A stretch of 64,000 nt of DNA from assembly GCA_964590645.1 (NCBI GenBank), contig CAZPYJ010000005.1, forward strand, positions 62,001-126,000, in the 5' to 3' direction. Positions 43,186 to 52,620 of the stretch are shown in pieces. The notes below the pieces were generated by a model. The model saw nothing but the letters and a program-made list of their open reading frames with translations. It searched no databases and was not told the origin of the DNA. The stretch comes from JAGNHN01 sp964590645 (GTDB lineage Bacteria > Bacteroidota > Bacteroidia > Bacteroidales > JAGNHN01). Both the position numbers and the translations under genes were made by a program. Numbering within the stretch: position 1 is the stretch's first letter; the number at the start of each line of letters is the position of its first letter.

Positions 43186-44145
43186 TCACACTCCATACGC
43201 CGCTGCCACATCCCCCAGCGTCTCTTCCAAAGGACGGAACTCCACCCCCAATTCCTCCCGGGCTTTCATATGGGTGTAATAATTCCCGACACACAAAATC
43301 CAGGCATTGGGCAGACTCAGGGCCAGGGGCATCCCTACGGCACGTAGCAGGGAAGCCAGAAAACCCATAGAAATCAAAAACCATCGCGGGACGCCCAGGA
43401 AAGCGGGAGCCTGTCCGAAGGCCTTTGCCGCAAGGCGAAAGAAGTCGGCATAGGCCAGGTTGTGACCACTGAGCAGATAGCGTTCCCCCGGGCGCCCCTG
43501 TTCCATTGCCTTCACTGCGCCTGCGGCTGCATCCCGCACATCCACGAAATTCTTCCCTCCGGGAGGATACAAGACGATGCGCCGCTGAAAGATATTCCGG
43601 AAGAGTTTTTCTGAACCGGAACGGGCATCATCGGGGCCGATCAGAAAAGTAGGATTCACGATCACCAAAATTCCGGCATCCTCTGTCATCAGGGCATTTT
43701 CCGCTTCCATCTTACTCCTGGCATAGCCTGAGCTGTCAAAAGGCGGGGAAGCAGGCAGGCCTTCGTGGCCCGGGCTTGCGATGCTACCGTAGCCAAGGGT
43801 ATTGGCGGTGCTCACGAACACAAAACGCCGACAGCCGGCAGCACAAGCCGCCCTGAAAAGCCGGAGGCTGGCATCCACGTTCACCGGAAGGTAATCCGCG
43901 TACCGGAGATGGGCCTGACTGGTATCTGCGGCGCAATGCATTACAGCATCGCAGTTTTCCACGGCGGCAAGGCTGTCCGCTTCATTCCCAAGGCGTCCCC
44001 GCCATACCTCCACATTCGGATGATCCGGCCAGTTCACCATCGCCTCAGGGCGTATCATCGCACGCACCCTGTAATTCCGGCCGCAAAGTGCCTGTACCAC
44101 ATTGCGTCCCAAGAATCCATTGGCACCGGTGACAAGTACGCGCAT
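43186..44145 (-). CDS. NAD-dependent epimerase/dehydratase (extended SDR)
   Basis: 319 residues. The Rossmann start VLVTGANGFLGRNVV, the aldehyde-reductase-like RGRLGNEADSLAAVENCDAVMHCAA, VSTANTLGYGS and the catalytic YARSKMEAE (Tyr-x3-Lys) are visible. It resembles dihydroflavonol/cinnamoyl reductase-type or 3-beta-HSD-like extended SDRs; the substrate is unknown. Last gene of a four-gene operon with 1 bp between it and the SDR before it. Confidence 0.88.
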   Translation of the reverse strand: MRVLVTGANGFLGRNVVQALCGRNYRVRAMIRPEAMVNWPDHPNVEVWRGRLGNEADSLAAVENCDAVMHCAADTSQAHLRYADYLPVNVDASLRLFRAACAAGCRRFVFVSTANTLGYGSIASPGHEGLPASPPFDSSGYARSKMEAENALMTEDAGILVIVNPTFLIGPDDARSGSEKLFRNIFQRRIVLYPPGGKNFVDVRDAAAGAVKAMEQGRPGERYLLSGHNLAYADFFRLAAKAFGQAPAFLGVPRWFLISMGFLASLLRAVGMPLALSLPNAWILCVGNYYTHMKAREELGVEFRPLEETLGDVAAAYGV

Positions 44146-44146
44146 A

Positions 44147-44983
44147 TTAGTTCAGGTTCAAAGGTTTGCTTTGTATATGGAAGCTTTGCTCACCGAGTTC
44201 ACGCTGCATCAGGCGGCACAACAAAGGTAACTTCAGCACATCAGGTACCATCGCCAGCAGGAATCGGTTCACTTTGTTCATCAGGCCGGGGATAAGCCTG
44301 AACTGCCCGTTCAACAGGCGGTCGATGGAAAGTCGGGCCAGCCGCTCAGGAGAGAGTAAACCCATTCGCCCCAGACGTCCAAGCCGCGCTATGCGGGCTT
44401 TTACATCCGGATTGGTAGGAACCGGGCCGGGATGGATCACACTGACCTTCACATTGCTGTTCCGCAGCTCCGCCTTCAGGCTTTGTGAGAAAACGGAAAT
44501 AAAGGCCTTAGAAGCGGGGTAAACAGTCTTGAATGGAAGCGGACTGAAAGAAGCCATACTGGAAACATTCAGGATATAGGCCCGGGGATGTTGCCGGAGT
44601 GCAGGAAGCATAAGCCGGGTCAGGAGGGTGCTTGCCCTGACATTGACCTGGATAATGCGATCCATATACTCCGGGCTGGCCTTTTCGAAAGCCTTGGTGC
44701 CGCCAATTCCGGCATTATTGACCAGCATAAACACAGGAAATTTTTCCCTGGCCCAGCTTGCGATATCATACACAGCATTCTGTTCGCAAAAATCGGCTTC
44801 AAAATACTGTACGTCCACCCCGAATTCCCTTCGAATTTGTGCGGACAGTGCTTCCAGGCCTTCGTTTTTGAGAGACACCAGCAGGAGATTACACGAGCGG
44901 GAGGCCAGTTCCAGGGCCAGGGCTTTTCCCAGCCCCTGGCTTGCGCCACTGATCAGGGCATATGCATTGCTAGAATGATTCAT
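44147..44983 (-). CDS. Short-chain dehydrogenase/reductase
   Basis: 278 residues. NAD(P)-binding SGASQGLGKALA, LVNNAGIGG, catalytic Ser in NVSSMASF and YPASKAF. The C-terminal extension (about 205-278) is rich in Leu/Arg, as in SDRs acting on acyl or steroid-like lipids, which is suggestive only. Its start overlaps the DUF2062 gene by 14 bp. Confidence 0.9.
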   Translation of the reverse strand: MNHSSNAYALISGASQGLGKALALELASRSCNLLLVSLKNEGLEALSAQIRREFGVDVQYFEADFCEQNAVYDIASWAREKFPVFMLVNNAGIGGTKAFEKASPEYMDRIIQVNVRASTLLTRLMLPALRQHPRAYILNVSSMASFSPLPFKTVYPASKAFISVFSQSLKAELRNSNVKVSVIHPGPVPTNPDVKARIARLGRLGRMGLLSPERLARLSIDRLLNGQFRLIPGLMNKVNRFLLAMVPDVLKLPLLCRLMQRELGEQSFHIQSKPLNLN

Positions 44984-45425
44984 TGTTTCTTGTCTTTATT
45001 TGCGTGGATAATAATTTGCGGATCGCGAAGTAGTAAAAGGCGGCCAGGATACTTCCGGTTATGCATCCCCCCAGCAGTAGGGAGAAGAAAAGTCCAGGGC
45101 CATTTTCTGTCAGGGCAGATAAAAGGTTCCCGCTGAAAACACTGTCAAAATCAATGCTTGTCTTTATTCCCAGCAGGAAGGCACCGATTTTATAATTCAG
45201 GGGATAGAGATAGAGTCCTTTGGTCCAATTGGTATTGATCACTCCGGCGATGGCCGCGCCTTTATGGAGGTGAAAAATCCAGCTGAGGATGACGCTGATC
45301 AGGATCTGCATTCCGATCAATGGACTCACGCCCATAAATGAACCCAGGGCGAAACTCCGGGCCAGCTTTTCAGGCGCTCCTTGCAGCTGCCGGATCTTAT
45401 CGATTATTCTTCCTTTGAGCCTCAT
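44970..45425 (-). CDS. DUF2062 membrane protein
   Basis: 151 residues. DUF2062 pattern ARSFALGSFMGVSPLIGMQILISVILSW with three to four hydrophobic helices and a short cytoplasmic start. Function unknown; homologues are often found beside glycosyltransferase or lipid genes. Its ATG overlaps the stop of the START-like gene (ATGA) and its end overlaps the SDR start by 14 bp, so the three are translationally coupled. Confidence 0.85.
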   Translation of the reverse strand: MRLKGRIIDKIRQLQGAPEKLARSFALGSFMGVSPLIGMQILISVILSWIFHLHKGAAIAGVINTNWTKGLYLYPLNYKIGAFLLGIKTSIDFDSVFSGNLLSALTENGPGLFFSLLLGGCITGSILAAFYYFAIRKLLSTQIKTRNNESF

Positions 45426-46081
45426 CTTCCTTTGTTTGCAAGACTTTTTCTTTCTTTTTCCAACACATCCCTCAAGGCGGCCAGGTTTTTCAGGAAGGCA
45501 TTCCTCACCAGTGGATCGAGGATAAAACGGGGGTATTCCGGGGCTTCGGCCGTATAGGCGGAGTAGGAGATCAAGGTACTGCCATCAGGATAGCCCTGGA
45601 TGGACCAGGTGGCCTGGTATTGCCTGAAACGACGCACATTTTCCTGTTCCGGCCAGGCATCGGGGTGGCTTTCCATCTGCAGGGTAATCTGTCCATCCGG
45701 GCCTGGGGCCTTTTTGGTTCGACACACCAGATCCCGGTCTTCCAAAGGCCAGGGAAAAGAAAAAGCAGTGTGGGAATACCATTGGTCAGCGCAATCTTTT
45801 CTGATCAGGCGGCCCGAAGATACGCCCTGCATCCAATCGGCAGCACGGGCCGGATCACTGAGCAGGCGTAGGACCTCTTCTTTGTCAACACTGACAAACA
45901 ATTCCCCCCTTCGTTCTTTTACACGCAATTCGGGGGAAACCTGCACCCATCGTTCAAATAGATGAATGTCTTGCCTGGTATCCACTTTTTCCCAGGCTGA
46001 TGTTTTTTGGGCGGACAGGGGCAATGAAAGAAAGAAAAGGGCAATCAGAAGAGAGAGGGTGATTTTCATTTTGAGTTGCAT
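45422..46081 (-). CDS. Secreted START/SRPBCC-like lipid-binding protein
   Basis: About 219 residues from ATG 46081 (ATG 46069 is also possible and gives the tightest signal peptide, MKITLSLLIALFFLSLPLSAQ). The body has START-domain features: ELFVSVDKEEVLRLLSDPARAADWMQGV, WYSHTAFSFPWPLEDRDLVC, STLISYSAYTAEAP, DPLVRNAFLKNLAALRDV. It is probably periplasmic and binds a lipid or other hydrophobic ligand. First gene of the operon continuing with DUF2062, an SDR and an epimerase; a shared lipid substrate is inferred. Confidence 0.8.
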   Translation of the reverse strand: MQLKMKITLSLLIALFFLSLPLSAQKTSAWEKVDTRQDIHLFERWVQVSPELRVKERRGELFVSVDKEEVLRLLSDPARAADWMQGVSSGRLIRKDCADQWYSHTAFSFPWPLEDRDLVCRTKKAPGPDGQITLQMESHPDAWPEQENVRRFRQYQATWSIQGYPDGSTLISYSAYTAEAPEYPRFILDPLVRNAFLKNLAALRDVLEKERKSLANKGR

Positions 46082-46222
46082 CGCCAAATGATGTTGGTTA
46101 CATCTTTATGGCAAGCAGGGAAGCGAAAACCCCTATTCATATGAAGACTTTTTTACCCGGTCAATCCGATTACTTCCGGAAATGTTTTTGTAAAGCATCA
46201 GCCCCTTGCCGGTGATTGCCGG

Positions 46223-47953
46223 TCAGGGTTTTACCCTGGAAAGGGGGTATCGCAGGCTTACGCGGAAAGAGGGCCATCCAAGAAAACGGGTTTGGCGGGG
46301 TACACGGTTAAAGGAAACATTGCCGGGCAGATGATCCGAGAAATGTGCACTGAAGGCATTATCCTCCGCGGAGAGTAAAAGGTGATAGGAGGGGCCGGCC
46401 ATCAGTCGTATGCGATGTTTCACGATTTCCATACTTAACTGCGGGCTGAAACTCAGCAGGCTCAGGGTATGACGATCAAAACTGCCGGTGGGGGGGATGA
46501 CCGAAGCGACAAGTTCTGTATGCATCTCTATGCGCCAGCCGGGAAACCAGGTTCTGCCCAGGCCATAACTCAGTCCCGCCCTCTGTTCAGGAAACAGGTT
46601 AAACAGCGTCAGGCCCAGCATACTGTATAGTTTCGGGCTTCCCATTACAAAATGCAGTTGATGGTGCTGGCCTGCATCGGTGGCGAGAGAGAGCGCATAA
46701 TAGCCTCCCCGGATGATGTTGACCAGGCCCAGGGGCGCTCCTCCGGCGCTGTCGCATACATTGATCAGCCCCATTTGAAAGGAGGCACTTGCACTGTAGT
46801 TGTACAGTCCGGCCATTTGTACTCCTTTCACCGCTCCCTGGCACACATTGGCTATCCCGGCCACTTGCATTCCCTGTACAAAAACGGGTCTCCGGTTCAT
46901 CAGTCCGGCTATTTGCACTCCCCGCACCGTATCTGATCCTGTATTCAGGCCTCCGCTCAATTGCACCCCCAGTACCTTCTTTCCTGTCCGGTTGAATAAT
47001 CCCGCCGCCTGAAATCCCTGCACTTTCTCCCCTGTCAGGTTCGCCACACCCCCAATCTGCACACCGTACACATCAAATTGGTTCATATTCATTATTCCTC
47101 CGGCTTCAAAGCCATTTACCCCTGCCGAGTAGCCACTGAACAGGTTAAGGGAGAAATGATTGACGATGGCTCCACTCAGGCGGTAATTGGTTCCGATACC
47201 CGGGATGAGTGAAAGTTGTACCGGCTGCTGATCGAATATCCTCACATTGCGGCTGTTCAGAAATGAAGCTGTGGATACCAGTCTCCGGATAAGCATATTG
47301 TGGGTGGATCCCTGGGGCGCGATCAGCTGCCCGGGTAAGGGTTCGAGATGACTCACTTCCTTGCGCAAGGCATACAGCTTAAAGAGGGGAGGGCTTGTCT
47401 GGGAAGGGTCCACGACCACAATGCTATCCCGGTACCCCTGTTTGCTGCAACGCAGGGCAAGCCGCCGGGTTGTCACGGGAAGGTTCAGGATAAAGGCTCC
47501 TTCTGAATCGCTCAGGCCTGATCTGCGGCTGGCCATATCGTATACTGTCGCCGAGGCAAGGGGCCGCTCACTTCCCCCCTCCCTCACAAAACCCCTGATC
47601 TCAATGCTCTGTTTTCGCTTCTCTTCCCCTGTCTCTTTCTTCAGGATAATAACAATGTGTCCATTGTTTCTGAACAAATAGGCCTTCCCGAACGCATCTC
47701 TCAGGGCTTTGCCTAATGGCTCATCCTGCACAGAAAGGCTGATCGTATGCGGAGGAAGAATGTCTGCATTATAGGCAAAGCGAAAATCCAGCTCTTGTTC
47801 TATGAGGCAGAGGAGAACCTCCGGGGAAAGGCTCCCGGTGGTCAGGCTGAGCCTGCGTTCCAGAATACTTCCCTGTGAAAGGACAAAGGAAGAACCATAC
47901 CCCAGGCAAAGCAAAACTATCCATATCCTATTGCGAAAGGGTATCCGGTGCAT
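46223..47953 (-). CDS. STN / carboxypeptidase-regulatory protein with GxQxAGxxN surface repeats
   Basis: 576 residues from ATG 47953 (MHRIPFRNRIWIVLLCLGYG signal peptide). An STN (secretin/TonB N-terminal) domain spans about 45-105 (DFRFAYNADILPPHTISL). A CarboxypepD_reg-like domain spans about 115-200. Then come about seven 19-20-residue repeats (GVQIGGVANLTG, GFQAAGLFNRTG, GVQLSGGLNTG, GVQIAGLMN, GMQVAGIANV, GVQMAGLYN), which resemble surface repeats of the Leptospira LA_2272 type. A beta-rich C-terminus follows. It replaces the usual TonB receptor as third gene of a sigma/FecR operon. The overlap with fecR is 26 bp. Confidence 0.75.
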   Translation of the reverse strand: MHRIPFRNRIWIVLLCLGYGSSFVLSQGSILERRLSLTTGSLSPEVLLCLIEQELDFRFAYNADILPPHTISLSVQDEPLGKALRDAFGKAYLFRNNGHIVIILKKETGEEKRKQSIEIRGFVREGGSERPLASATVYDMASRRSGLSDSEGAFILNLPVTTRRLALRCSKQGYRDSIVVVDPSQTSPPLFKLYALRKEVSHLEPLPGQLIAPQGSTHNMLIRRLVSTASFLNSRNVRIFDQQPVQLSLIPGIGTNYRLSGAIVNHFSLNLFSGYSAGVNGFEAGGIMNMNQFDVYGVQIGGVANLTGEKVQGFQAAGLFNRTGKKVLGVQLSGGLNTGSDTVRGVQIAGLMNRRPVFVQGMQVAGIANVCQGAVKGVQMAGLYNYSASASFQMGLINVCDSAGGAPLGLVNIIRGGYYALSLATDAGQHHQLHFVMGSPKLYSMLGLTLFNLFPEQRAGLSYGLGRTWFPGWRIEMHTELVASVIPPTGSFDRHTLSLLSFSPQLSMEIVKHRIRLMAGPSYHLLLSAEDNAFSAHFSDHLPGNVSFNRVPRQTRFLGWPSFRVSLRYPLSRVKP

Positions 47954-48932
47954 ACAAGATAAAGCGCGTATCATTTCTTTCCCAGCTCAGGCTGAAGGTT
48001 TCTGCCAACACATCCATCATTTGTTCTTTGCTGACATTCTCAAAGGTAGCGGTCAGGCGCAATTGCCCTGTTGCAGAATCATCCAGGATGAAATGATCGC
48101 CCAGCGCCAGGCTCATTTGTGCCAGAACAGCTTTCAATGGGGTTTTATCAAAAGAAAGGGTTTTGTGTTTCCAGAAAAGCATATTGGGGTTGAAGCCGGG
48201 GCGGTACAGCAAAGCTTTACGGCTGCGCACATACAGCCCTTCCTCCCCGGCGGATAGCAACAGAGAGTCGGTGATGGCTGTCCCCTGGGTGACATACAAT
48301 CCCACTCTCCCTTCTTCCACCGAAACTTTTATGGTATCCTGTTCCGGATAGGCATTCACATTAAAGCGGGTGCCGATTACTTTCACCTTCAGTTCATTCG
48401 ACCTTACAATGAAGGGGCGTTCTGCCTCTTTCTCCACTTCGAAGAATGCTTCACCTTCCAGATGGACTTCCCGTTTTTCTCCGGAAAGGCCGCCGGCAAA
48501 AGAGACGACAGAATGGGTATTCAGGGAGAGGGAAGAGCCGTCAGGCAAAAGATGTTCCGAAGGCTTTTCCTGTGTGTGCAGGTACTCCGGGGGTGCTTCC
48601 CGGACCCGGTACATTAACAAATACCCGATCAAGGCAAGGGGGAGGAGGATGGCGGCCACTTTAAGGGGCAGGGAAAGCCAGACAGGCCAGGCCTTAGCCT
48701 GATGCATCGCTTCAGCCTGATCAATGCGGCGCAGCACATTCTGCAAGGCTGTTTCCGTATCCGGTTCCGGACCGGCAAGTTGCCAGATTTCCCGGTAGGA
48801 TTCAAATTCCCGCCGGTTTTCTTCCTTAGCCGCAATCCAGGCTTCGATGCGGTGCCGTTCATCCATATTCATTTCTCCGCTCAGGTAGGCGGCGAGGGCA
48901 TCCGGATCAATATGTTCAAATCTTAGCTTCAT
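47928..48932 (-). CDS. FecR-family anti-sigma / signal-transfer protein
   Basis: 334 residues from ATG 48932, which overlaps the sigma stop codon (ATGA). The cytoplasmic N-terminus has the FecR pattern YLSGEMNMDERHRIEAWIA. A membrane helix spans about 100-120 (LPLKVAAILLPLALIGYLLMY), then the periplasmic FecR domain follows with LPDGSSLSLNTHSVVSF and EGEAFFEVEK, and the C-terminal DUF4974 domain with FDKTPLKAVLAQMS. It relays a signal from the outer membrane, normally the STN domain of a receptor, to the ECF sigma factor. Confidence 0.93.
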   Translation of the reverse strand: MKLRFEHIDPDALAAYLSGEMNMDERHRIEAWIAAKEENRREFESYREIWQLAGPEPDTETALQNVLRRIDQAEAMHQAKAWPVWLSLPLKVAAILLPLALIGYLLMYRVREAPPEYLHTQEKPSEHLLPDGSSLSLNTHSVVSFAGGLSGEKREVHLEGEAFFEVEKEAERPFIVRSNELKVKVIGTRFNVNAYPEQDTIKVSVEEGRVGLYVTQGTAITDSLLLSAGEEGLYVRSRKALLYRPGFNPNMLFWKHKTLSFDKTPLKAVLAQMSLALGDHFILDDSATGQLRLTATFENVSKEQMMDVLAETFSLSWERNDTRFILYAPDTLSQ

Positions 48933-49558
48933 TTCATAATAAAGACAATCCACATCAAAAAAACACCTATTCCCCCTCCGAAAAAAAGCAGCAGCCAGGG
49001 CAGGAAAGGCAGTTTATCCCTGAGGGCTTCCCTTAGAGATGCCAGTGCCTTGCCCATCTGGTTTTCCACTGTTTTAACCGAAATATTCAGTAAGAGTGCC
49101 ACTTCTTTGTATGATTTCCTTTCCCACTTCACCATTTTGAAAACCTCCTTTCGCTTCTCCGGCAATTCCTCCACGGCCTGGTGTACCCGCTTGTAAAGCT
49201 TTTCTTCCTCTTCTCTTTTCGCCTCAAGCTCAGGCTCGTTGCTGCATTCCTGTTCCCTCCTTTCTTCCTGCACCCTTTGTCCATAGCGCTTTTCCACCTG
49301 CCGGTGCTTGAGGTGATTCAGGCAGGCGTTGCGCACACTCGAATAAAGATAGGCTTTTACCGAGCTATGAATGGAGGTTTTTTCTTTGTCGAGCCAGAAG
49401 TGAAAAAAGCAATCCTGGACGAGGTCTTCGGCTTCCTGGGGATCGTGCAGAAAGGCGGAAGCAAAACGGCAAAGGGGGGCATAGTAGAGCCGGAACAGCT
49501 TTTCAAAAGCATCTTTGCTTCCTTTACGCATTGCACGGTAGCATTCCAGGTCTTCCAT
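48929..49558 (-). CDS. ECF sigma factor (Bacteroides expansion type) with hydrophobic C-terminal tail
   Basis: 209 residues from ATG 49558 (MEDLECYRAMRKGSKDAFEKLF); the frame is open up to ATG 49627. Region 2 has LFRLYYAPLCRFASAFLHDPQEAEDLVQDCFF, and region 4 has LPEKRKEVFKMVKWERKSYKEVALLLNISVKTVENQMGKAL. The last 25 residues are strongly hydrophobic (WLLLFFGGGIGVFLMWIVF), enough to enter a membrane, after which FecR starts by a 4-bp overlap. The tail suggests a membrane-associated sigma factor; this is inferred. Confidence 0.9.
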   Translation of the reverse strand: MEDLECYRAMRKGSKDAFEKLFRLYYAPLCRFASAFLHDPQEAEDLVQDCFFHFWLDKEKTSIHSSVKAYLYSSVRNACLNHLKHRQVEKRYGQRVQEERREQECSNEPELEAKREEEEKLYKRVHQAVEELPEKRKEVFKMVKWERKSYKEVALLLNISVKTVENQMGKALASLREALRDKLPFLPWLLLFFGGGIGVFLMWIVFIMK

Positions 49559-49712
49559 CCCAAGGGTGCTTACTGCTTTCAAAAGTAATACTTCCTTCAG
49601 GATTCTCCCTGTATGCAACAGACTCATTGGAACAGTTCATCCAACAATTCAATTTGACATTAACTTAACCTATTCATAATCTTTAGTTAATCGCACAGGA
49701 ATGTATGGAGCC

Positions 49713-49720
49713 TAATTTTG
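49713..49720 (+). promoter_or_regulatory. -7 box TAATTTTG for the TonB receptor operon
   Basis: A perfect TAnnTTTG, 29 nt upstream of ATG 49750. It lies inside the longer frame that starts at 49705, so that upstream start is unlikely. Confidence 0.55.
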
Positions 49721-49749
49721 ACCGCATTTTATTATTAACAGTCAATGCT

Positions 49750-52518
49750 ATGACAAAACTGAAAATCTTCTTTACCTTAATCCTGACGGCTTTTACCATA
49801 GCGGTTCAGGCAGAACAAACAGGCATCATAAAAGGGAGGGTTGTGGATACCGACAAGCTTTCGATGCCCGGGGCAAACGTGCTGATTGAATCAATAGGAA
49901 AAGGCACCATTACCGACAACTATGGTTTTTTCACCCTCACCGGTGTGGCCGTGGGTTCTTATGAACTATTGGTAACATACATTGGTTTTAATACAAACCG
50001 GGTGCAAGTTACGGTGGAGCCGGGTAAAACCACGCTAATAGAATTGACATTGAAAGCAGGCATTGACCTGTCAGAGGTTGTGGTCAGCGGTCAGTTGCAA
50101 GGCCAGTCGAAAGCCCTGAACACCCAGATGAACAAAGGCAACATCACCAACATAATATCTTCCGATCAGGTAGGCCGCTTTCCGGATGCCAACATAGGGG
50201 ATGCGTTGAAGAGGATTCCAGGCATCAATGTACAGTACGACCAGGGCGAAGCACGCTTTGGCAATATCAGGGGAACCGCACCCCAGTATAATTCGGTGAT
50301 GATCAACGGAGAGCGCATCCCATCGGCCGAAGCCGAAGACCGCACCGTGCAGCTCGACCTGGTGCCTGCCGATATGATTCAGGCCATCGAAGTAAACAAA
50401 GCTGTTACACCCGATATGGATGCCGATGCCATTGGCGGTTCGGTAAACCTGGTTACGCGCTCAGCGCCTTACGACCGTCGTGTGAGCTTAACGCTCGGAT
50501 CGGGATACAACATCCTGGCCGGAAAACCTATTTACAATGGTGCCTTCATCCTGGCTGATCGTTTTTTCGATAAAAAACTGGGTGTTATTGCCAGTGCTTC
50601 CTATCATAATCACGACTTAGGCAGCGATAATTTTGAGGCCGAATGGGATTATATGGATGAGGACAACAAAGATGGCTCTGCCTTTGCTGAAGAAATGCAA
50701 ATCCGCCAGTACTATTTGCAGCGCATCCGCCAAAGCTATTCACTGAGCCTCGATTATAAAATCAACGCCAACCACACCCTCTTTGCCAACGGTATTTATA
50801 ACCACCGCAATGATTGGGAAAACCGTTACCGCAGTATATACACTGATATAGAATTCGATGAGGAAGGAAAAAGCTGGGAAGGAGAATTGAGGAAAGAAAC
50901 CAAAGGAGGCAATCCCGACACCAAAAATGCACGACTGGAAGACCAGCGTATGATGAATTTCACAATGGGCGGCGACCACCAGTTGGGCAAAATTAAAGCC
51001 GATTGGACCGCTTCCTATAGCAAAGCATCTGAGGACAGACCCAATGAAAGATACATCTCATACAGGCAAAAAGGCGTTGATATCATTCCCGACTTTTCTG
51101 ATAAAAGCCTCCCACGTGTCAGCGCCCAGGATGCATCACAAAATGAATTGAATGCAGACTACAGTTTACGTGAGATAACCGAGGAGTTTCAGTGGACTGA
51201 AGATATTGACAAAAACGTCAAACTGAATTTCACCATCCCCTTGCTCGAAAATGAATACAAAAACAGTCTCAAAATAGGTGTTCGCTACAAAGGAAAAGAG
51301 AAAATGCGCGATAACAGATTGTTTGAGTACGAACCAGTGGACGAAGATGAATTCAACGCCAATACCCTGAGTAACCTGGAAGATTTTACCAAAGACAACT
51401 TCTTAGTGGGCGATTATGCAACAGGTAATCAGATAAGCCCTGAATACCTTGGGGAACTCGACCTGACTAACTCATCCTTGTTTGAAGAAGAAAGAATTGC
51501 CGAGGCAGAAGCCGGAGATTTCAATGCCACAGAAAATATTCTTGGCGGCTACATTATGTTGAACCAGAACTTTGGCACTAAACTATCGATGATTGCCGGT
51601 GTACGAATAGAGAACACTTCGCAGGAGTATCAAGGCAACCAATACGATGCCGATGAAGACGAAAACACACTGACTGAAAAGGCTTCTGACTCTTATACTA
51701 ATGTTTTGCCCGGGCTGCACCTGAAATATGATTTCAATAAAACCACCATTTTAAGGGCTGCCTGGACCAATACCCTGGCCAGGCCAAATTACTTTTCCCT
51801 GGTGCCTTACAGGGAAATAAACCGGGAAGACAATGAAATCGCCATCGGCAATCCCGATCTGACCCCTACCACCTCTACGAATCTTGACCTGATGTTCGAG
51901 AAATACTTCAGAACCATTGGTATTGTTTCTGCCGGCGTTTTCTACAAGGATATCAAAGACTTTATTGTTGCGGAAACCCGCGAGGACTACCTTTTTGAAG
52001 GGACAACCTGGGACACCTACAGCCAGCCCATCAATGGCGGAAACGGATCCATCTTTGGCTTTGAAGCAGCGGCCCAGCGTCAACTCGACTTTCTGCCCGG
52101 ATTTTGGAAAGGCTTTGGAGTGTATGCCAACTACACCTATACCACAAGCAGTGTAAGTGATTTCCGTATCGAAGGCCGCGAAGAGGAAGATGTTTCGCTT
52201 CCCGGCACGGCAAAACACACCCTTAACGCTTCAATCTCATACGACAACAAGCGATTTTCATTCAGGACGTCCCTTAACTATTCCACCGACTTTATCGATG
52301 AATTTGGCGATGAAGCATTTTACGACAGATTTTACGATAATGCCACCCATTTGGATGTGAACGCCAACTATGCCATTAACCCAAAATTCAGGGTGTATGC
52401 CGAGGTAAACAATTTGCTGAACACACCATTGTATTATTACCAGGGAATAAGCTCAAGATTAATGCAGGCTGAGTATTACAATGTGCGCCTTCAGTTCGGT
52501 GTGAAATTGGATTTGTAA
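49750..52518 (+). CDS. TonB-dependent outer-membrane receptor with CarboxypepD-like N-terminus
   Basis: 922 residues from ATG 49750 (MTKLKIFFTLILTAFTIAVQA signal peptide). A CarboxypepD_reg-like domain spans about 25-110 (IIKGRVVDTDKLSMPGANVLIE). The plug domain has FPDANIGDALKRIPGINV, IRGTAPQYNSVMINGERIPS and NKAVTPDMDADAIGGSVNLVTR. The 22-strand barrel ends with the terminal Phe-rich strand YNVRLQFGVKLDL. It imports a bulky substrate with TonB energy. The two genes after it encode an inorganic pyrophosphatase and a phosphoesterase, so a phosphorus-containing substrate is likely. Divergent from the ECF sigma operon. Confidence 0.92.
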   Translation: MTKLKIFFTLILTAFTIAVQAEQTGIIKGRVVDTDKLSMPGANVLIESIGKGTITDNYGFFTLTGVAVGSYELLVTYIGFNTNRVQVTVEPGKTTLIELTLKAGIDLSEVVVSGQLQGQSKALNTQMNKGNITNIISSDQVGRFPDANIGDALKRIPGINVQYDQGEARFGNIRGTAPQYNSVMINGERIPSAEAEDRTVQLDLVPADMIQAIEVNKAVTPDMDADAIGGSVNLVTRSAPYDRRVSLTLGSGYNILAGKPIYNGAFILADRFFDKKLGVIASASYHNHDLGSDNFEAEWDYMDEDNKDGSAFAEEMQIRQYYLQRIRQSYSLSLDYKINANHTLFANGIYNHRNDWENRYRSIYTDIEFDEEGKSWEGELRKETKGGNPDTKNARLEDQRMMNFTMGGDHQLGKIKADWTASYSKASEDRPNERYISYRQKGVDIIPDFSDKSLPRVSAQDASQNELNADYSLREITEEFQWTEDIDKNVKLNFTIPLLENEYKNSLKIGVRYKGKEKMRDNRLFEYEPVDEDEFNANTLSNLEDFTKDNFLVGDYATGNQISPEYLGELDLTNSSLFEEERIAEAEAGDFNATENILGGYIMLNQNFGTKLSMIAGVRIENTSQEYQGNQYDADEDENTLTEKASDSYTNVLPGLHLKYDFNKTTILRAAWTNTLARPNYFSLVPYREINREDNEIAIGNPDLTPTTSTNLDLMFEKYFRTIGIVSAGVFYKDIKDFIVAETREDYLFEGTTWDTYSQPINGGNGSIFGFEAAAQRQLDFLPGFWKGFGVYANYTYTTSSVSDFRIEGREEEDVSLPGTAKHTLNASISYDNKRFSFRTSLNYSTDFIDEFGDEAFYDRFYDNATHLDVNANYAINPKFRVYAEVNNLLNTPLYYYQGISSRLMQAEYYNVRLQFGVKLDL

Positions 52519-52561
52519 TTTTATGTAATGATTATAGCAGGCATTCAATAGTTTTATCTGA

Positions 52562-52599
52562 CACAAATGCTGAGCGGTTTATCCTGTTCAGCATTTGTG
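52562..52599 (+). terminator. Intercistronic hairpin after the TonB receptor
   Basis: Perfect 12-bp stem CACAAATGCTGA (52562-52573) / TCAGCATTTGTG (52588-52599), loop 14 nt, then CTTTAAT. It may limit expression of the two downstream phosphatase genes relative to the receptor, or terminate; the U tract is short. Confidence 0.6.
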
Positions 52600-52620
52600 C
52601 TTTAATAGCTTGATAGCGAA

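Noticed and set aside
49640..49712. Pho-box-like TTAAC repeats upstream of the TonB receptor
   Set aside because: TTAAC occurs at 49660 and 49665 and TTAAT at 49687, but spacing is irregular, unlike the clean 10-bp array at 38547-38582.
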